A stretch of DNA of 36,279 nt from JAFNAG01 sp050011535 (GCA_050011535.1 JBEKIX010000023.1:1-36279); one strand, 5' to 3'; positions 1 to 7,955 are shown, counted from the first letter of the stretch. Made by a program: numbers and translations. The notes: generated by a model from the sequence alone, not told the origin.

Positions 1-2
1 AG

Positions 3-494
3 GATTACGGCTGCAAGACCATCGCGCCCTGGCCCGACCAGCCGGTGCAATGGGCGCTCCAATTCAGTCTTGGCTTTTGGGGCGGCCGCCGGCATCTTTA
101 TCGAGATGTCCTCAACGATCTCGGGCTTGAGCCGTTTCTGCACATGCCGATAGGCACCCTGTCCAAAGGGCAACGCAAGCGAGTCCTTCTCGCAATAGGT
201 TTACTCTCGCCACAGCCGGTCCTCGCCATTGATGAGCCGTTCGACGGTCTTGATTTACGGCAGAGCCGCGAGGCGGTTGTTGCTTTACGCAACCATGTGT
301 CGCATGGCCGGACCCTGTTTGTTTCGATTCACCAAATCGGAGATGCCGCGAGGATTTGTGATCGCTTCATCCTCTTGAGCGACGGCCGGGTCGCCGGCGA
401 AGGAACGCTCGAAGAGCTGGCCGCGCTCGCAGGCAAGAGGCTGGGCCAAGCGCCGCCATCCGACTTTGAGGAGGTGTTTCTTGCGCTCACCTGA
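3..494 (+). CDS. ABC transporter ATP-binding protein, 5' truncated by window edge
   Basis: The frame is open from the first bases, so the start and the Walker A motif lie outside the window; 163 residues are visible. Visible motifs are an ABC signature (LSKGQRKRV), a Walker B with catalytic glutamate and D-loop (VLAIDEPFDGLD) and an H-loop histidine (VSIHQI). These belong to the nucleotide-binding subunit of an ABC-2 type exporter, which powers a membrane partner by ATP hydrolysis on the cytoplasmic face. The next gene is an ABC-2 permease overlapping this stop codon, so the two are translationally coupled and very likely form one transporter. The substrate cannot be read from sequence. An internal GTG at 45 could be mistaken for a start, but homologous-looking sequence continues upstream of it. 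Confidence 0.9.
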   Translation, partial: DYGCKTIAPWPDQPVQWALQFSLGFWGGRRHLYRDVLNDLGLEPFLHMPIGTLSKGQRKRVLLAIGLLSPQPVLAIDEPFDGLDLRQSREAVVALRNHVSHGRTLFVSIHQIGDAARICDRFILLSDGRVAGEGTLEELAALAGKRLGQAPPSDFEEVFLALT

Positions 495-1806
495 CGGCGC
501 GTGGAGATGGCTGCTGCGGAAGGAGTGGCGCGAGTTGGTGGCCTCGACCTCGTGGTGGGTGATGTTCATCCTCGCCGGCCCTCTCGTCGGCCTGTCTTTC
601 ATCAGCGCGGTGCGCGCCTATGGCGAAGCAAGCGGCGTTGGCGGCACGGCGGGTGGTCTCGCGGACGCCCTCTGGCCCCTGGATGGCGTCCTCGTTCCCA
701 CGCTCAGCGCTTACGAGATCATCGCTCTGTTCCTGCTGCCGTTCGTTGCGATTCGCGTGGTAGCCGGGGATCGTCAGAGTGGCGCCTCGAAACTCGAGTT
801 GCAGCATCCAATGTCTCCGATCGGACGCATGAGCGCGAAGGTGCTCGTGTTGCTTGCAGGGTGGTGCCTTGCGGGCCTCCCGGCCGTGCTGGCCTGCGCG
901 CTGTGGAAGATCTATCACGGCAGCATCTACGCGCCCGAAGCGGGGACCGTCGTCTTCGGACATCTTCTCCATGCCGGTCTGATCATTGCCCTGGCTGCCG
1001 CCGCGGCCTCGATGACCGAGCATCCGTCCACGGCCGCAATCCTGACGCTTGCGTTTACCGTCGGCACGTGGGTGCTGAACTTTGTGGCGGCGGTCCAGGG
1101 CGGCCTGTGGGAACGGCTGGCCCGATACACGCCCTCTGAAATGCTGGCTACCTTCCAGCACGCGCTGTTCCGTCTCAATCTCGTGCTTGCCGCGCTGGCG
1201 CTCATCGCCGCAGGCCTAGTTCTTGCGGCGATCTGGATGAGGCTGGGTGTGGCCGTTGGACGGCGAGCAGTGGAATCGGTCGCCATCGTCGTCGTCGCGG
1301 CCGCCATCGTTTTTGCGTGCTCGTTCGTACGGGCGGATTGGGATGCATCCGAAAACCGCCGCAATTCATTCTCCGAGCCGGATGAAGAAACCCTTGTGAA
1401 AATCAAGGCGCCTCTGACTATTGAAGCGCACCTGGCGCCGGAGGATCCGCGGCGTTTCGATCTCGAGCACCAGACGTTTTCCAAACTCAGGCGGATCCTG
1501 CCGAACCTGACTGTGCGGTATGTATCGTCGACGTCGATCGGACTGTTCGAGCAGGCGAACGCGCACTATGGCGAGATCTGGTACGACCTCGCCGGGCGCC
1601 GCACGATGAGCCGCATCACTTCCGGCGAGGGGGTGCTCGAGACAATCTATGGTTTGGCCGGCATCCAACCACCGAAGGAGGACGAACCGGAACTCCACGG
1701 ACATCCGCTCGCCGTTCGGCCCGTCGGCGCGGCTCCGCTGTTCTATGTGATTTGGCCTGTGGCCATAGCAGGCATTGGATTTTATGTCAAAAGGAGGAAA
1801 AGATGA
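481..1806 (+). CDS. ABC-2 type permease with C-terminal GldG-like extracytoplasmic domain
   Basis: Membrane partner of the preceding ATPase. I chose TTG 481 because a GAGGAGG ribosome site at 469-475 precedes it at normal spacing; an upstream TTG at 466 lies before that site. The protein has about 441 residues. It begins with a cytoplasmic KEWRELV segment typical of ABC-2 permeases, followed by about six hydrophobic helices. After a helix near residues 265-285 comes a soluble stretch of about 130 residues (from SENRRNSFSEPDEE to the PPKEDEPEL region) resembling the start of GldG/ABC-auxiliary domains: KIKAPLTIEAHLAPEDP, then FSKLRRILPNLTVRYV. A last helix and a KRRKR tail follow. In the gliding-type systems GldF and GldG are usually separate, so this looks like a fused or shortened version. 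Domain assignment is by eye. Confidence 0.78.
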   Translation: MRSPDGAWRWLLRKEWRELVASTSWWVMFILAGPLVGLSFISAVRAYGEASGVGGTAGGLADALWPLDGVLVPTLSAYEIIALFLLPFVAIRVVAGDRQSGASKLELQHPMSPIGRMSAKVLVLLAGWCLAGLPAVLACALWKIYHGSIYAPEAGTVVFGHLLHAGLIIALAAAAASMTEHPSTAAILTLAFTVGTWVLNFVAAVQGGLWERLARYTPSEMLATFQHALFRLNLVLAALALIAAGLVLAAIWMRLGVAVGRRAVESVAIVVVAAAIVFACSFVRADWDASENRRNSFSEPDEETLVKIKAPLTIEAHLAPEDPRRFDLEHQTFSKLRRILPNLTVRYVSSTSIGLFEQANAHYGEIWYDLAGRRTMSRITSGEGVLETIYGLAGIQPPKEDEPELHGHPLAVRPVGAAPLFYVIWPVAIAGIGFYVKRRKR

Positions 1807-2531
1807 ACACACCCCTAAGCCGCACACGGATTCTCATGGCGCTGATTCTGATAGTTGCGCCGCTGTTGTTCGCGGCGGATATCAAGGTGGATCTCAGCAA
1901 GGAGAAGGTCGGCGATGAGCCGAAGACTTTCCGGCCGATTGTAGGCACCTGGACGGTAGCGCAGGACGGCTCCGACAAAGTCATCATGGTCGATGGCCGG
2001 CCATGGATGGCCAACCAGAGCAACCCTACGGCACTGTTGGCAGAGAAGGCGCGCGTGTTTTATGGCGCCTCGCACGAAGAGTTTATCGATAACGTCAAGC
2101 AGTTCGCCTATTACCCGATTGCGATTCTGAACGGATTCGACAACTTCACGGATGGTTCCATCAGCCTGAAGTTCAAAACGGTCGACGGCAAGCTTGATCG
2201 CTGCTCGGGCATCCTCTTCAACGTCAAGGAAAACGGCGACTGGCTCAGCGTGCGCTACAACGACACCGAGACCAACATCGTGCTCTGGAGATTTCACGAC
2301 GGCGTCCGCCGGTCCGTGAAGCGCGGCCCGGAAGGCAAGTATCCGCTCGACAGAAGCCAGTGGCACGAGCTGAAGATGACGGTGCAGGGCACGGATTTCA
2401 AAGCCTGGATCGACGATCAGCTCGCTCTCGAATACACGCTGACCGAGCCGGTATCCGGCAAGGTTGGCCTTTGGTCGAAAACCGACAGCACGAGCTATTT
2501 CAAGGACTACGTTGTCAGCCCTCAGAAGTAG
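1803..2531 (+). CDS. secreted DUF1080-like (family 16-type beta-sandwich) protein
   Basis: 242 residues, starting at ATG 1803, which overlaps the permease stop (ATGA), with an AAGGAGG site just upstream, so it belongs to the transporter operon. Residues 1-24 form a signal peptide (basic start, hydrophobic LMALILIVAPLLFAAD core). The mature part has short beta-strand patterns with GTWTVAQDG near the start, then GSISLKFKTVDG, CSGILFNVKENGDWLSVRYND, WHELKMTVQGTDFKAWIDDQL and GKVGLWSKTDS. This is the layout of concanavalin A-like beta-sandwich proteins annotated as DUF1080 or 3-keto-disaccharide hydrolase. They act on, or bind, carbohydrates outside the cytoplasm. No catalytic residues can be assigned here. 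The link to the ABC exporter is positional. Confidence 0.75.
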   Translation: MNTPLSRTRILMALILIVAPLLFAADIKVDLSKEKVGDEPKTFRPIVGTWTVAQDGSDKVIMVDGRPWMANQSNPTALLAEKARVFYGASHEEFIDNVKQFAYYPIAILNGFDNFTDGSISLKFKTVDGKLDRCSGILFNVKENGDWLSVRYNDTETNIVLWRFHDGVRRSVKRGPEGKYPLDRSQWHELKMTVQGTDFKAWIDDQLALEYTLTEPVSGKVGLWSKTDSTSYFKDYVVSPQK

Positions 2532-2766
2532 GAGATCATGTATCACCCGCATAGCGAGTGGCATGAGGAAGCCCCTCGAAGGGGGCACGGGGCTGGCTCG
2601 CCCCGACGGTTGCGTCAGTTTTGACTGTGCAGCAGGCACAATTGCGTAACCGGAGGGGTCATAGCATAGCCATGGAAAAACCAAAGACGGCGGCCTCAGC
2701 GAGGCCAGAGACAGTAGCCCCGGGCAAGCGAAGCGCGGCCCGGGGTACGCCATGCCAGCAATACAC

Positions 2767-2814
2767 GAGCCCTGGGAAGGGCGACAGAAATGTCTGTCGC
2801 CCTTCCCAGGGCTC
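2767..2814. repeat. perfect palindrome, 22-bp arms with 4-bp loop
   Basis: The left arm (2767-2788, beginning GAGCCCTGGGAAGGGCG) is the exact reverse complement of the right arm (2793-2814), separated by AATG. There is no T-run after it on either strand, so it is not a standard intrinsic terminator. It resembles REP-type intergenic palindromes. Confidence 0.85.
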
Positions 2815-2888
2815 ACTCCATTGATTGCCCAAACTCCGGGCTGCGCTTCGGGGCCGTCTCAAAACTGCGGGTCATGCTGTCCGGCCTT

Positions 2889-3037
2889 CAAGTGGGTCCG
2901 GGCTTCAGCCCGGACTCGGAGGTTGTTCGAAGAATGCGAACAACGCCCCAAACTGGTTACCGATCAACGCTCCACAGGTATCAACCCCTTGTTTCTGCCT
3001 ACTGTTACGTGTCCGGGCTGAAGCCCGGACCCACTTG
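2889..3037. repeat. pair of inverted 26-bp repeats, each itself palindromic
   Basis: Segment 2889-2914 (CAAGTGGGTCCGGGCTTCAG and on) is the exact reverse complement of 3012-3037. Each arm contains its own hairpin (TCCGGGCT, TC or GA, AGCCCGGA). About 97 bp lie between the arms. The arrangement of two self-palindromic units facing each other is that of REPIN/REP-doublet elements or a small MITE; no transposase is nearby. Confidence 0.8.
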
Positions 3038-3130
3038 ACCCCGCAGAATGATTCTAGGTTTTGAGACACTCTCTTCGCTTGCCCGGAGCTACTCTCTTTC
3101 CGCCCTTCCAGGGCGCGGATCGATCAACAC

Positions 3131-3157
3131 GAGAAATTCGGTGCCTGTCACCGAATT
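3131..3157. repeat. hairpin around GGTGACAGGCACC overlapping the vapC stop codon
   Basis: GAAATTCGGTG at the left pairs with CACCGAATTTC at the right over a five-base CCTGT loop. On the minus strand the hairpin includes the stop codon of the VapC gene. No U-run follows. The central GGTGACAGGCACC word is, from memory, a frequent intergenic repeat core in several phyla; this should be verified. Confidence 0.6.
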
Positions 3158-3582
3158 TCTTTCGGAAGCAGGACAGTCAGTTTTTCAGCGGCAGCTGCAT
3201 CATTCAGTTTTTTATCAAGGGACGAAAAAGCCACGGAAGGAGCCCCCTCGGAAGATCGCAGCAGCTTGCAGGCCGAGAGATGCACCGCGTCAAAACCCCG
3301 CAGGCCGTATGCTTCAGCCAATCGTCCCGCCTCGAACTCGTCGAAGTCGATCACTGCAAAATGCCCCCACTCGCTGGCGAAAATTATCATGAGCCGATCA
3401 TAGTCCCCTTTTTCCAGTTCGCCGGCCCTGAACCGCCGGTTCAAGGCTGAGATCATTTCAGGATAGGCCACGCGGCAGGTGGCGAGGATCTCCGCCTCCT
3501 CAGACCAACCCCGGACAAGACGGGAATAGGACTCCGTGACATACAGTTTCACCAGGCTGCTAGTATCGAGGTACAGGATCAT
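3148..3582 (-). CDS. vapC: VapC-family PIN-domain toxin (ribonuclease)
   Basis: 144 residues from ATG 3582. The PIN fold is recognisable from the conserved acidic residues D6 (LYLDTSSLVKLY), E42 (YPEMISAL), D98 (RGFDAVHLSAC) and D123 (FSSLDKKL), the usual Mg-binding set of VapC endoribonucleases. Family members cut tRNA or other RNA and are neutralised by a co-transcribed antitoxin. The start overlaps the stop of the upstream antitoxin gene by four bases (ATGA), giving translational coupling. A longer in-frame start exists inside the antitoxin gene, but the PIN fold begins exactly at MILYLD. The last codons run into a palindromic repeat, so the C terminus may have been changed by repeat insertion. 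Confidence 0.9.
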   Translation of the reverse strand: MILYLDTSSLVKLYVTESYSRLVRGWSEEAEILATCRVAYPEMISALNRRFRAGELEKGDYDRLMIIFASEWGHFAVIDFDEFEAGRLAEAYGLRGFDAVHLSACKLLRSSEGAPSVAFSSLDKKLNDAAAAEKLTVLLPKEIR

Positions 3583-3839
3583 CGGCGATCCTCCAGGATC
3601 GTTTTGGCAAGCGGCTGGCCCTTCGCCTTGATCCCCTTTATGCCTCCAGGCTTTCCGCCGGCCCACGCGGCTTTGCCCGACCCCACGAGCTGCCTGACTG
3701 CGCTCCGCTCCCGGGAAATAGGGATGAGCAGGGCGACCTCTATGCCGCGGTCCGTCACCACGATTTCCTCTCCGTGGCGCACCCTATCCACATACCCGCT
3801 TAGTTTTCCCTTCAACTCTTTGATGCCGACGGCAACCAT
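3579..3839 (-). CDS. vapB: Phd/VapB-family antitoxin
   Basis: 86 residues, ATG 3839 with a GGAGGGGG site a few bases before it. The N-terminal half (VGIKELKGKLSGYVDRVRHGEEIVVTDRG, then IEVALLIPI) is the Phd/YefM DNA-binding fold; the basic, glycine-rich C-terminal half (GKAAWAGGKPGGIKGIKAKG) should wrap and inhibit the PIN toxin. Antitoxins of this family repress their own operon. Two direct repeats of GGTGACTAC upstream (minus strand) are candidate operators. It is the first gene of the pair and overlaps vapC by four bases. Confidence 0.87.
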   Translation of the reverse strand: MVAVGIKELKGKLSGYVDRVRHGEEIVVTDRGIEVALLIPISRERSAVRQLVGSGKAAWAGGKPGGIKGIKAKGQPLAKTILEDRR

Positions 3840-3859
3840 ACCCCCTCCAATCTCTTCAG

Positions 3860-3891
3860 GTAGTCACCACGATAGCATAATAGTAGTCACC
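3860..3891 (-). promoter_or_regulatory. candidate vapBC operator/promoter with direct repeats
   Basis: On the minus strand GGTGACTAC occurs twice (complement of 3883-3891 and 3860-3868), 23 bp apart, about two helical turns. The AT-rich TATTATGCTAT between them could hold the -10 element. This lies 21 bp upstream of the antitoxin start, the place where Phd/VapB proteins autoregulate. Confidence 0.4.
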
Positions 3892-4357
3892 TGAGCAATG
3901 GTGGGATCGGCTGCTGCGCTCCAGGGGTCGCATCTGTAGATTCCAGTTTTCAGATCAGAACCGGCGTGCCGAAGCGTTGAATAAAGGCGACATACGAAGC
4001 CTGCTGTGCGTTGAATTGATCCAGACGCGGCAATTCTGAAATAAAGTGAGGTTTCCGGAAACATTAGCAGGGACAGAGTTCTGCCTGATCAAACGGGTGA
4101 ATACCGTATATACAGCAATATGTTTACCTGGGACGGCAGAAAGGCTAAGATTAACGTCGACAAACATGGCGTCTCTTTTTAAGAGGCGTCCACCGTCTTT
4201 TTCGACCCGGGCGGGCTCGACTGGGAAGATTGCGGAAATTCCGATGGGGAGAGGAGGCTCTCCCGGCGGGCCCGCGGGGAGATCTTCCTCTCTCTTCGGC
4301 GTCCTTTGCAGTCCCTCACCGCCTCGCCCGCCGGGTCGCCGGGATAATTCAGCGGAC
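3892..4357. other. gap with one long imperfect hairpin, no supported gene
   Basis: Frames in this stretch have no recognisable domain and translate repeats. At 4249-4270 and 4271-4292 two directly abutting 22-bp arms are reverse complements at 19 of 22 positions (GAGAGGAGGCTCTCCCGGCG against the second arm), forming a loop-less cruciform about 65 bp past the end of the minus-strand membrane gene. Confidence 0.55.
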
Positions 4358-4795
4358 TTACAGGCCAAACCCCTGCCATCCTATCCCAGCCACGAAAAAG
4401 CGATTTCTTACCCATCCGATGCTCAGGGCTCCGTTGCTCATGAGGATGATGAGCCCCTGGAAGCCGTACCCGTAAAGGTCGATGAAGAGGTGGTAGCCGA
4501 GCTCAGCCGCGAACGCGATTACGAGGCCGGGGACGATCTTCAAGAGCCGCTCGCCGATCGTGGCTATCCCCATGATCGACCTGCAGATCAGGATGGCAGC
4601 GAGGAAGGCTATGCTTTCCGCCGTGCCTACATGGTACTGGTAGAAGATGACCGCCGAAATGACGATGTGCCTTCCTATCGCATAGATGATGAAATAGAAA
4701 TATACTCCGGAAATCCCTTTGAGCGCGTTTCCCATTCGCATCGACCTGCAAGCGTCGAAATTATTTGGCTTGCGCAAGATTTGAAGGTTTTCCAT
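4358..4795 (-). CDS. small multi-pass membrane protein, function unknown
   Basis: 145 residues if started at ATG 4795 (MENLQILRKPNNF). I do not recognise the family. After a basic N-terminal region come about four hydrophobic segments: VYFYFIIYAIGRHIVISAVIFY, SIAFLAAILICRSIMGIA, LLKIVPGLVIAFAAELGYHLF and FQGLIILMSNGALSIGW. Such regular spacing of membrane helices is unlikely in a chance frame, and the base composition is lower in GC than its surroundings. Upstream in-frame ATGs exist, but the added residues look non-coding. The overlapping plus-strand frame at 4046-4807 has low-complexity acidic sequence and is its shadow. No clear ribosome site decides the start. Confidence 0.5.
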   Translation of the reverse strand: MENLQILRKPNNFDACRSMRMGNALKGISGVYFYFIIYAIGRHIVISAVIFYQYHVGTAESIAFLAAILICRSIMGIATIGERLLKIVPGLVIAFAAELGYHLFIDLYGYGFQGLIILMSNGALSIGWVRNRFFVAGIGWQGFGL

Positions 4796-5013
4796 TTCAA
4801 CACGTAAGCACCCGCTGTGAGTGTGGCCCCAAGACCGGCTTTCTGCTTGCCTTTTGTCAATGCTGGGTGCATCCTGACCCTCTCCAACCGTTCGATGGCA
4901 AACGCGCCGAGTGCGATTACTAAGCATCCAGTCTTCCGCACTCGCCACTATGTTGCGGCCTATGGGCGCACGCTGGCGATCATTGGCACTCGGGTGATCG
5001 TTGGGGACGGCAA

Positions 5014-7299
5014 ATGTTTGTATCGAGGAGAACTGGGAAATTCCTGTTGCTGCTTGGTCTGGCCCTCGTTGTCTTTTATTCGCCTATTCTGTTCAGCTCT
5101 CAGTTTTCGATCCTGACTGGCTTCGATTCCGCAGCCATGGATTACCCCTGGTACAACTATATTGCCTTTAGTCTGAAGCACGGCAGCATTCCATTCTGGG
5201 ATCCATACACGCAGGGAGGCCGAAGTTTTATAGGCGAAACTGCTACGGGCGCCTTCTCGCCGGTAAGACTGGCGTCAGCGTGGCTGCTTTCGAAAGACGG
5301 AGCCTTTTCACCCAGATCCATGCATGTGGTCTATGTGTTCCTGCATTTCTTGGCCGCCGGTCTGATGTTCGCCCTTGCTCGAAAGCTTGGACTCAGCCGG
5401 TTTGCGGCTTTGCTTGCCGGATTATGCTTCTCGGTGGCTGGATTCACCGGGCGTGCCAGCTGGTTCGACATGCTCGATTCGGCCGTATGGCTGCCGCTCA
5501 TCTTCCTCCTCCAGCTGAAAGCGCTTTATGAGAAGGACCGTCTGCGCGGATTGTCATACGCGCTTTGCGCTGCGTTGGCAATGGGTATGACGGCGCTTGC
5601 CGGAAGGGTCCATATCGTCATTATGGACGCGCTATTGGTGATCGCGGCCGGCATCTTTTTTGCAGTTCATGCGCCCGAGGATCGAGAGAATTCGGCACCG
5701 AGGAAGAACCGGTGGGTGGCAAGCGGCCTGGTGGTGGCGATCATCGGCATTGTAGGTTTTGCGGCGGCAGCGGTTCAGCTCGTCCCCTCCATGGAATACG
5801 CCCCTCAGGTGATGCGCTGGATTCGTCCAGATATGGCGTTAGCAGCCACGAGCAAACTTCGGTACGCTTACTTGCACGATGGCTACAGCCCACGCGCCTT
5901 GTTTGCTTTCCTCTTTCCGTTCGTCGATGTCGGCCAAGGCGAAGGCTTCTCTCCTTATTTCGGTATCTTGCCGTTTTGCCTGGCATTAATCGGCGTCTGG
6001 AAAAACTGGGGAAATCGCTGGGTTCGTTTCCTCACCGGCGCCGTTATCGTCTCGTTATTCTACTCACTCGGAGGCGTTTCCTTTCTCCACAGGCTTGCTT
6101 ATTTCTTCGTACCATATCTTTGGATCGCGCGCGAGCCGAGCCGCTTTCTTTACCTTACGCACTTTGCCACCGCGATTCTCGCCGGTTTTGGGGCCGATAC
6201 CATCTTTTCTAGAGCCGATCGGCGCGCCTCGCTTACCGGTTTCATGAACGTCTTCCGCTGGTGCGTTATCAGCAGCACCGCGATTGTTGGCACGCTCACG
6301 CTGCTTCGCAGGCCGGAAGCGAACGATTGGATCGTCCTCTCGTTTCTATTTTTGGTGGGAGACTATCTGTTGCTCGCCGCTATAGATCGCGGATATCGGA
6401 CGGCCGGTGCCGCCTTTCTGGTCGTCGCCATCACCCTCTGCGAAGTAGGCATCTTCAGCTGGAACATCGCGAATGTCGATGAAATTCGAGCATCCGGCAA
6501 CGATCATCTGGACCGCCTGTTCAGCCTTCAACCAGTGATCTCGTACCTGAAATCTCAGCCGGGCCTGTTTCGAGTTTCTGTCGATGCGGATTATGAGCCC
6601 AACATCGGAGACGCCTATCAGGTGCAAACTACCGGGGGAATGTCTGCTACAGCATTGAAGTCTTACGACAAGCTCCTCCACCAATGCGGGCGTCTCGATG
6701 TGCTGAACGTCCGATACCTGATCCGCCAAAGCACGGCGCCCGGTAAGCCTCTGTACGAAGCAGGGGGTTGGAAGATCGTTGAAAATGTTCCCGCGTACCC
6801 GCGTGCATGGCTCGTTCATGACACCGTGGTTCAGCCCGAGCAGGAGATCTTCAAGCATATGTGCGAAAGGGACTTCGACGCCTACCGGACAGCTCTGCTT
6901 GAATCGCCGCTCGAAGCGCCGCCCCAGCCGAACGCGAAGGAGGACCTCGAGCAGGTCATCATCCGCTCTTATGATACAAATCGGATAGAGGTGGAAGCAC
7001 AGGCAAAAAGCCGGGCGTTACTGGTAATGAGCGAGATGTATTACCCGGGCTGGAAAGCGGAAGTAGACGGTGGCGCGGTCACAATCCACAAGGTAGATGG
7101 AGCACTACGTGGCATCGTCGTGCCGGCAGGCAATAGCCGCGTCGTTCTGCATTATGCTCCGCGTTCGGTTGCTTTGGGCGCTTCACTCTCACTCCTGGCA
7201 TTCATCGGCGTGCTGGTGTTTGGGACCGCCACTTGGCTCAGGACTAAGACGGATCACGCTCAAGCGGAAGGCGCGCCGAGACAAAGCGCGGGCTCGTGA
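5014..7299 (+). CDS. YfhO-family membrane glycosyltransferase-like protein
   Basis: 761 residues, the usual size for YfhO proteins. The N-terminal helix is followed by the family pattern: an acidic first loop (GFDSAAMDYPWYNYIAFSLK), then GSIPFWDPYTQGGRSF, typical of GT-C fold enzymes that use a lipid-linked sugar donor and act on the outer face of the cytoplasmic membrane. About a dozen hydrophobic helices fill residues 10-490. The C-terminal part (about 510-730) is a soluble beta-rich domain ending YYPGWKAEVDGG, then GNSRVVLHYAPRSV, followed by a last helix near 725-745. YfhO members have been linked to glycosylation of wall polymers in Firmicutes; here the acceptor is unknown. It stands alone with no sugar-metabolism genes beside it. 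Confidence 0.85.
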   Translation: MFVSRRTGKFLLLLGLALVVFYSPILFSSQFSILTGFDSAAMDYPWYNYIAFSLKHGSIPFWDPYTQGGRSFIGETATGAFSPVRLASAWLLSKDGAFSPRSMHVVYVFLHFLAAGLMFALARKLGLSRFAALLAGLCFSVAGFTGRASWFDMLDSAVWLPLIFLLQLKALYEKDRLRGLSYALCAALAMGMTALAGRVHIVIMDALLVIAAGIFFAVHAPEDRENSAPRKNRWVASGLVVAIIGIVGFAAAAVQLVPSMEYAPQVMRWIRPDMALAATSKLRYAYLHDGYSPRALFAFLFPFVDVGQGEGFSPYFGILPFCLALIGVWKNWGNRWVRFLTGAVIVSLFYSLGGVSFLHRLAYFFVPYLWIAREPSRFLYLTHFATAILAGFGADTIFSRADRRASLTGFMNVFRWCVISSTAIVGTLTLLRRPEANDWIVLSFLFLVGDYLLLAAIDRGYRTAGAAFLVVAITLCEVGIFSWNIANVDEIRASGNDHLDRLFSLQPVISYLKSQPGLFRVSVDADYEPNIGDAYQVQTTGGMSATALKSYDKLLHQCGRLDVLNVRYLIRQSTAPGKPLYEAGGWKIVENVPAYPRAWLVHDTVVQPEQEIFKHMCERDFDAYRTALLESPLEAPPQPNAKEDLEQVIIRSYDTNRIEVEAQAKSRALLVMSEMYYPGWKAEVDGGAVTIHKVDGALRGIVVPAGNSRVVLHYAPRSVALGASLSLLAFIGVLVFGTATWLRTKTDHAQAEGAPRQSAGS

Positions 7300-7614
7300 G
7301 CGCGAAGGAGGATACTCCAGCCGGAGCAGCCTCGCTCCGCAGGCAGAGAGAATACACCCCACGGCGCTACGTGCAGCTAGCGTACCGGGCGACAGAGAGG
7401 CAGGCGCCAAGTTGCGATATTCATCAGCCTAGCCGATGTTTGCGCGATTTCAGCATCGTTTTGGGTTATGATCGCTGGCAGCGGCCTCGGAGACCGCGGA
7501 AGTTGACATAAAATCCCCATATCAGAATCTGGAAGGAACGCAGCCTAGAAGAGGGGACCACAAACTCGGCAGGATATTTCACTATCCGTGCTGTCAACCA
7601 TAAGAAAAAAGAAC
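7300..7614. other. intergenic flank left of the island
   Basis: No coding frame is supported. The stretch from about 7502 to 7598 can fold with complementary ends (GTTGACA with TGTCAAC) and contains GGAAGGAACGCAGCC, similar to the SRP RNA apical loop, plus a GGATA/TATCC hairpin; see the finding. The last bases before the island repeat read as a T-rich tract on the minus strand (complement of AAGAAAAAAGAAC), which would have been directly downstream of the tRNA-Ser before insertion. Confidence 0.5.
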
Positions 7615-7636
7615 TGGCGGAGAGGGGGGGATTCGA
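7615..7636. repeat. attL: direct repeat of tRNA-Ser 3' end
   Basis: Exact 22-of-22 copy of 15130-15151, same orientation. It carries the complement of CCA, discriminator base, acceptor 3' strand and part of the T-loop, but nothing of the rest of a tRNA. The neighbouring bases differ from those at the right copy, so the match stops sharply. Confidence 0.88.
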
Positions 7637-7775
7637 TTAGAGGAGACTGGACAAACTTGTTCCATTTTAGTTACTTCCGTTTTATTTGTTACATAGCATA
7701 GTCTTACTGACATTTTCCTCAACGGCATCCTGTTTCCGCGTTTGCCCCTGTTGCCGTGTTTTTCACATCATTTCA

Positions 7776-7792
7776 GTATCACCAGTATCACC
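7776..7792. promoter_or_regulatory. candidate left-arm integrase sites (GTATCACC twice)
   Basis: GTATCACC occurs at 7776-7783 and 7785-7792, nine bases apart, in an AT-richer stretch 140 bp inside attL. The same word is found at the other end of the island next to attR. Paired short direct repeats shared by both ends are what arm-type sites of tyrosine integrases look like. Inference only. Confidence 0.35.
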
Positions 7793-7949
7793 GTCTTCCC
7801 CACTCTCGGCAGCCTACGCATGCCGTTTGCCTGTATGCCTGGAAAAAAGACAAAGCCGAATTCCCCCCTTTGCCTCAAGAATGACGGATACGCCGCCTCC
7901 CTGAAATATGGGCCAAGTTGCTTTTCCGCAAGCATGCTTACGGTTTGTG

Positions 7950-7955
7950 TATAAT
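7950..7955 (+). promoter_or_regulatory. -10 element for the DUF433/DUF5615 pair
   Basis: A perfect TATAAT lies 32 bp before the start codon at 7987. No good -35 hexamer is visible at 16-18 bp upstream. The preceding 300 bp are AT-rich and gene-free. Confidence 0.4.

Larger units (their letters stand above)
2532..3147. other. repeat-rich intergenic gap without genes
   Basis: No credible reading frame is present; the short frames across it are repeat-derived. It holds at least four palindromic structures: a short GC hairpin at 2571-2586 just after the DUF1080-like gene (GCCCCT, loop CGAA, GGGGGC, a weak terminator candidate), a CCCCGGGC/GCCCGGGG pair around 2719-2745, a 22-bp-arm palindrome at 2767-2814 and a pair of inverted self-palindromic arms at 2889-2914 and 3012-3037. 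Confidence 0.7.

Noticed and set aside
4046..4807. 253-codon plus-strand reading frame
   Set aside because: Its translation is acidic, low-complexity and without domains, and it lies opposite a frame with four regular membrane helices.
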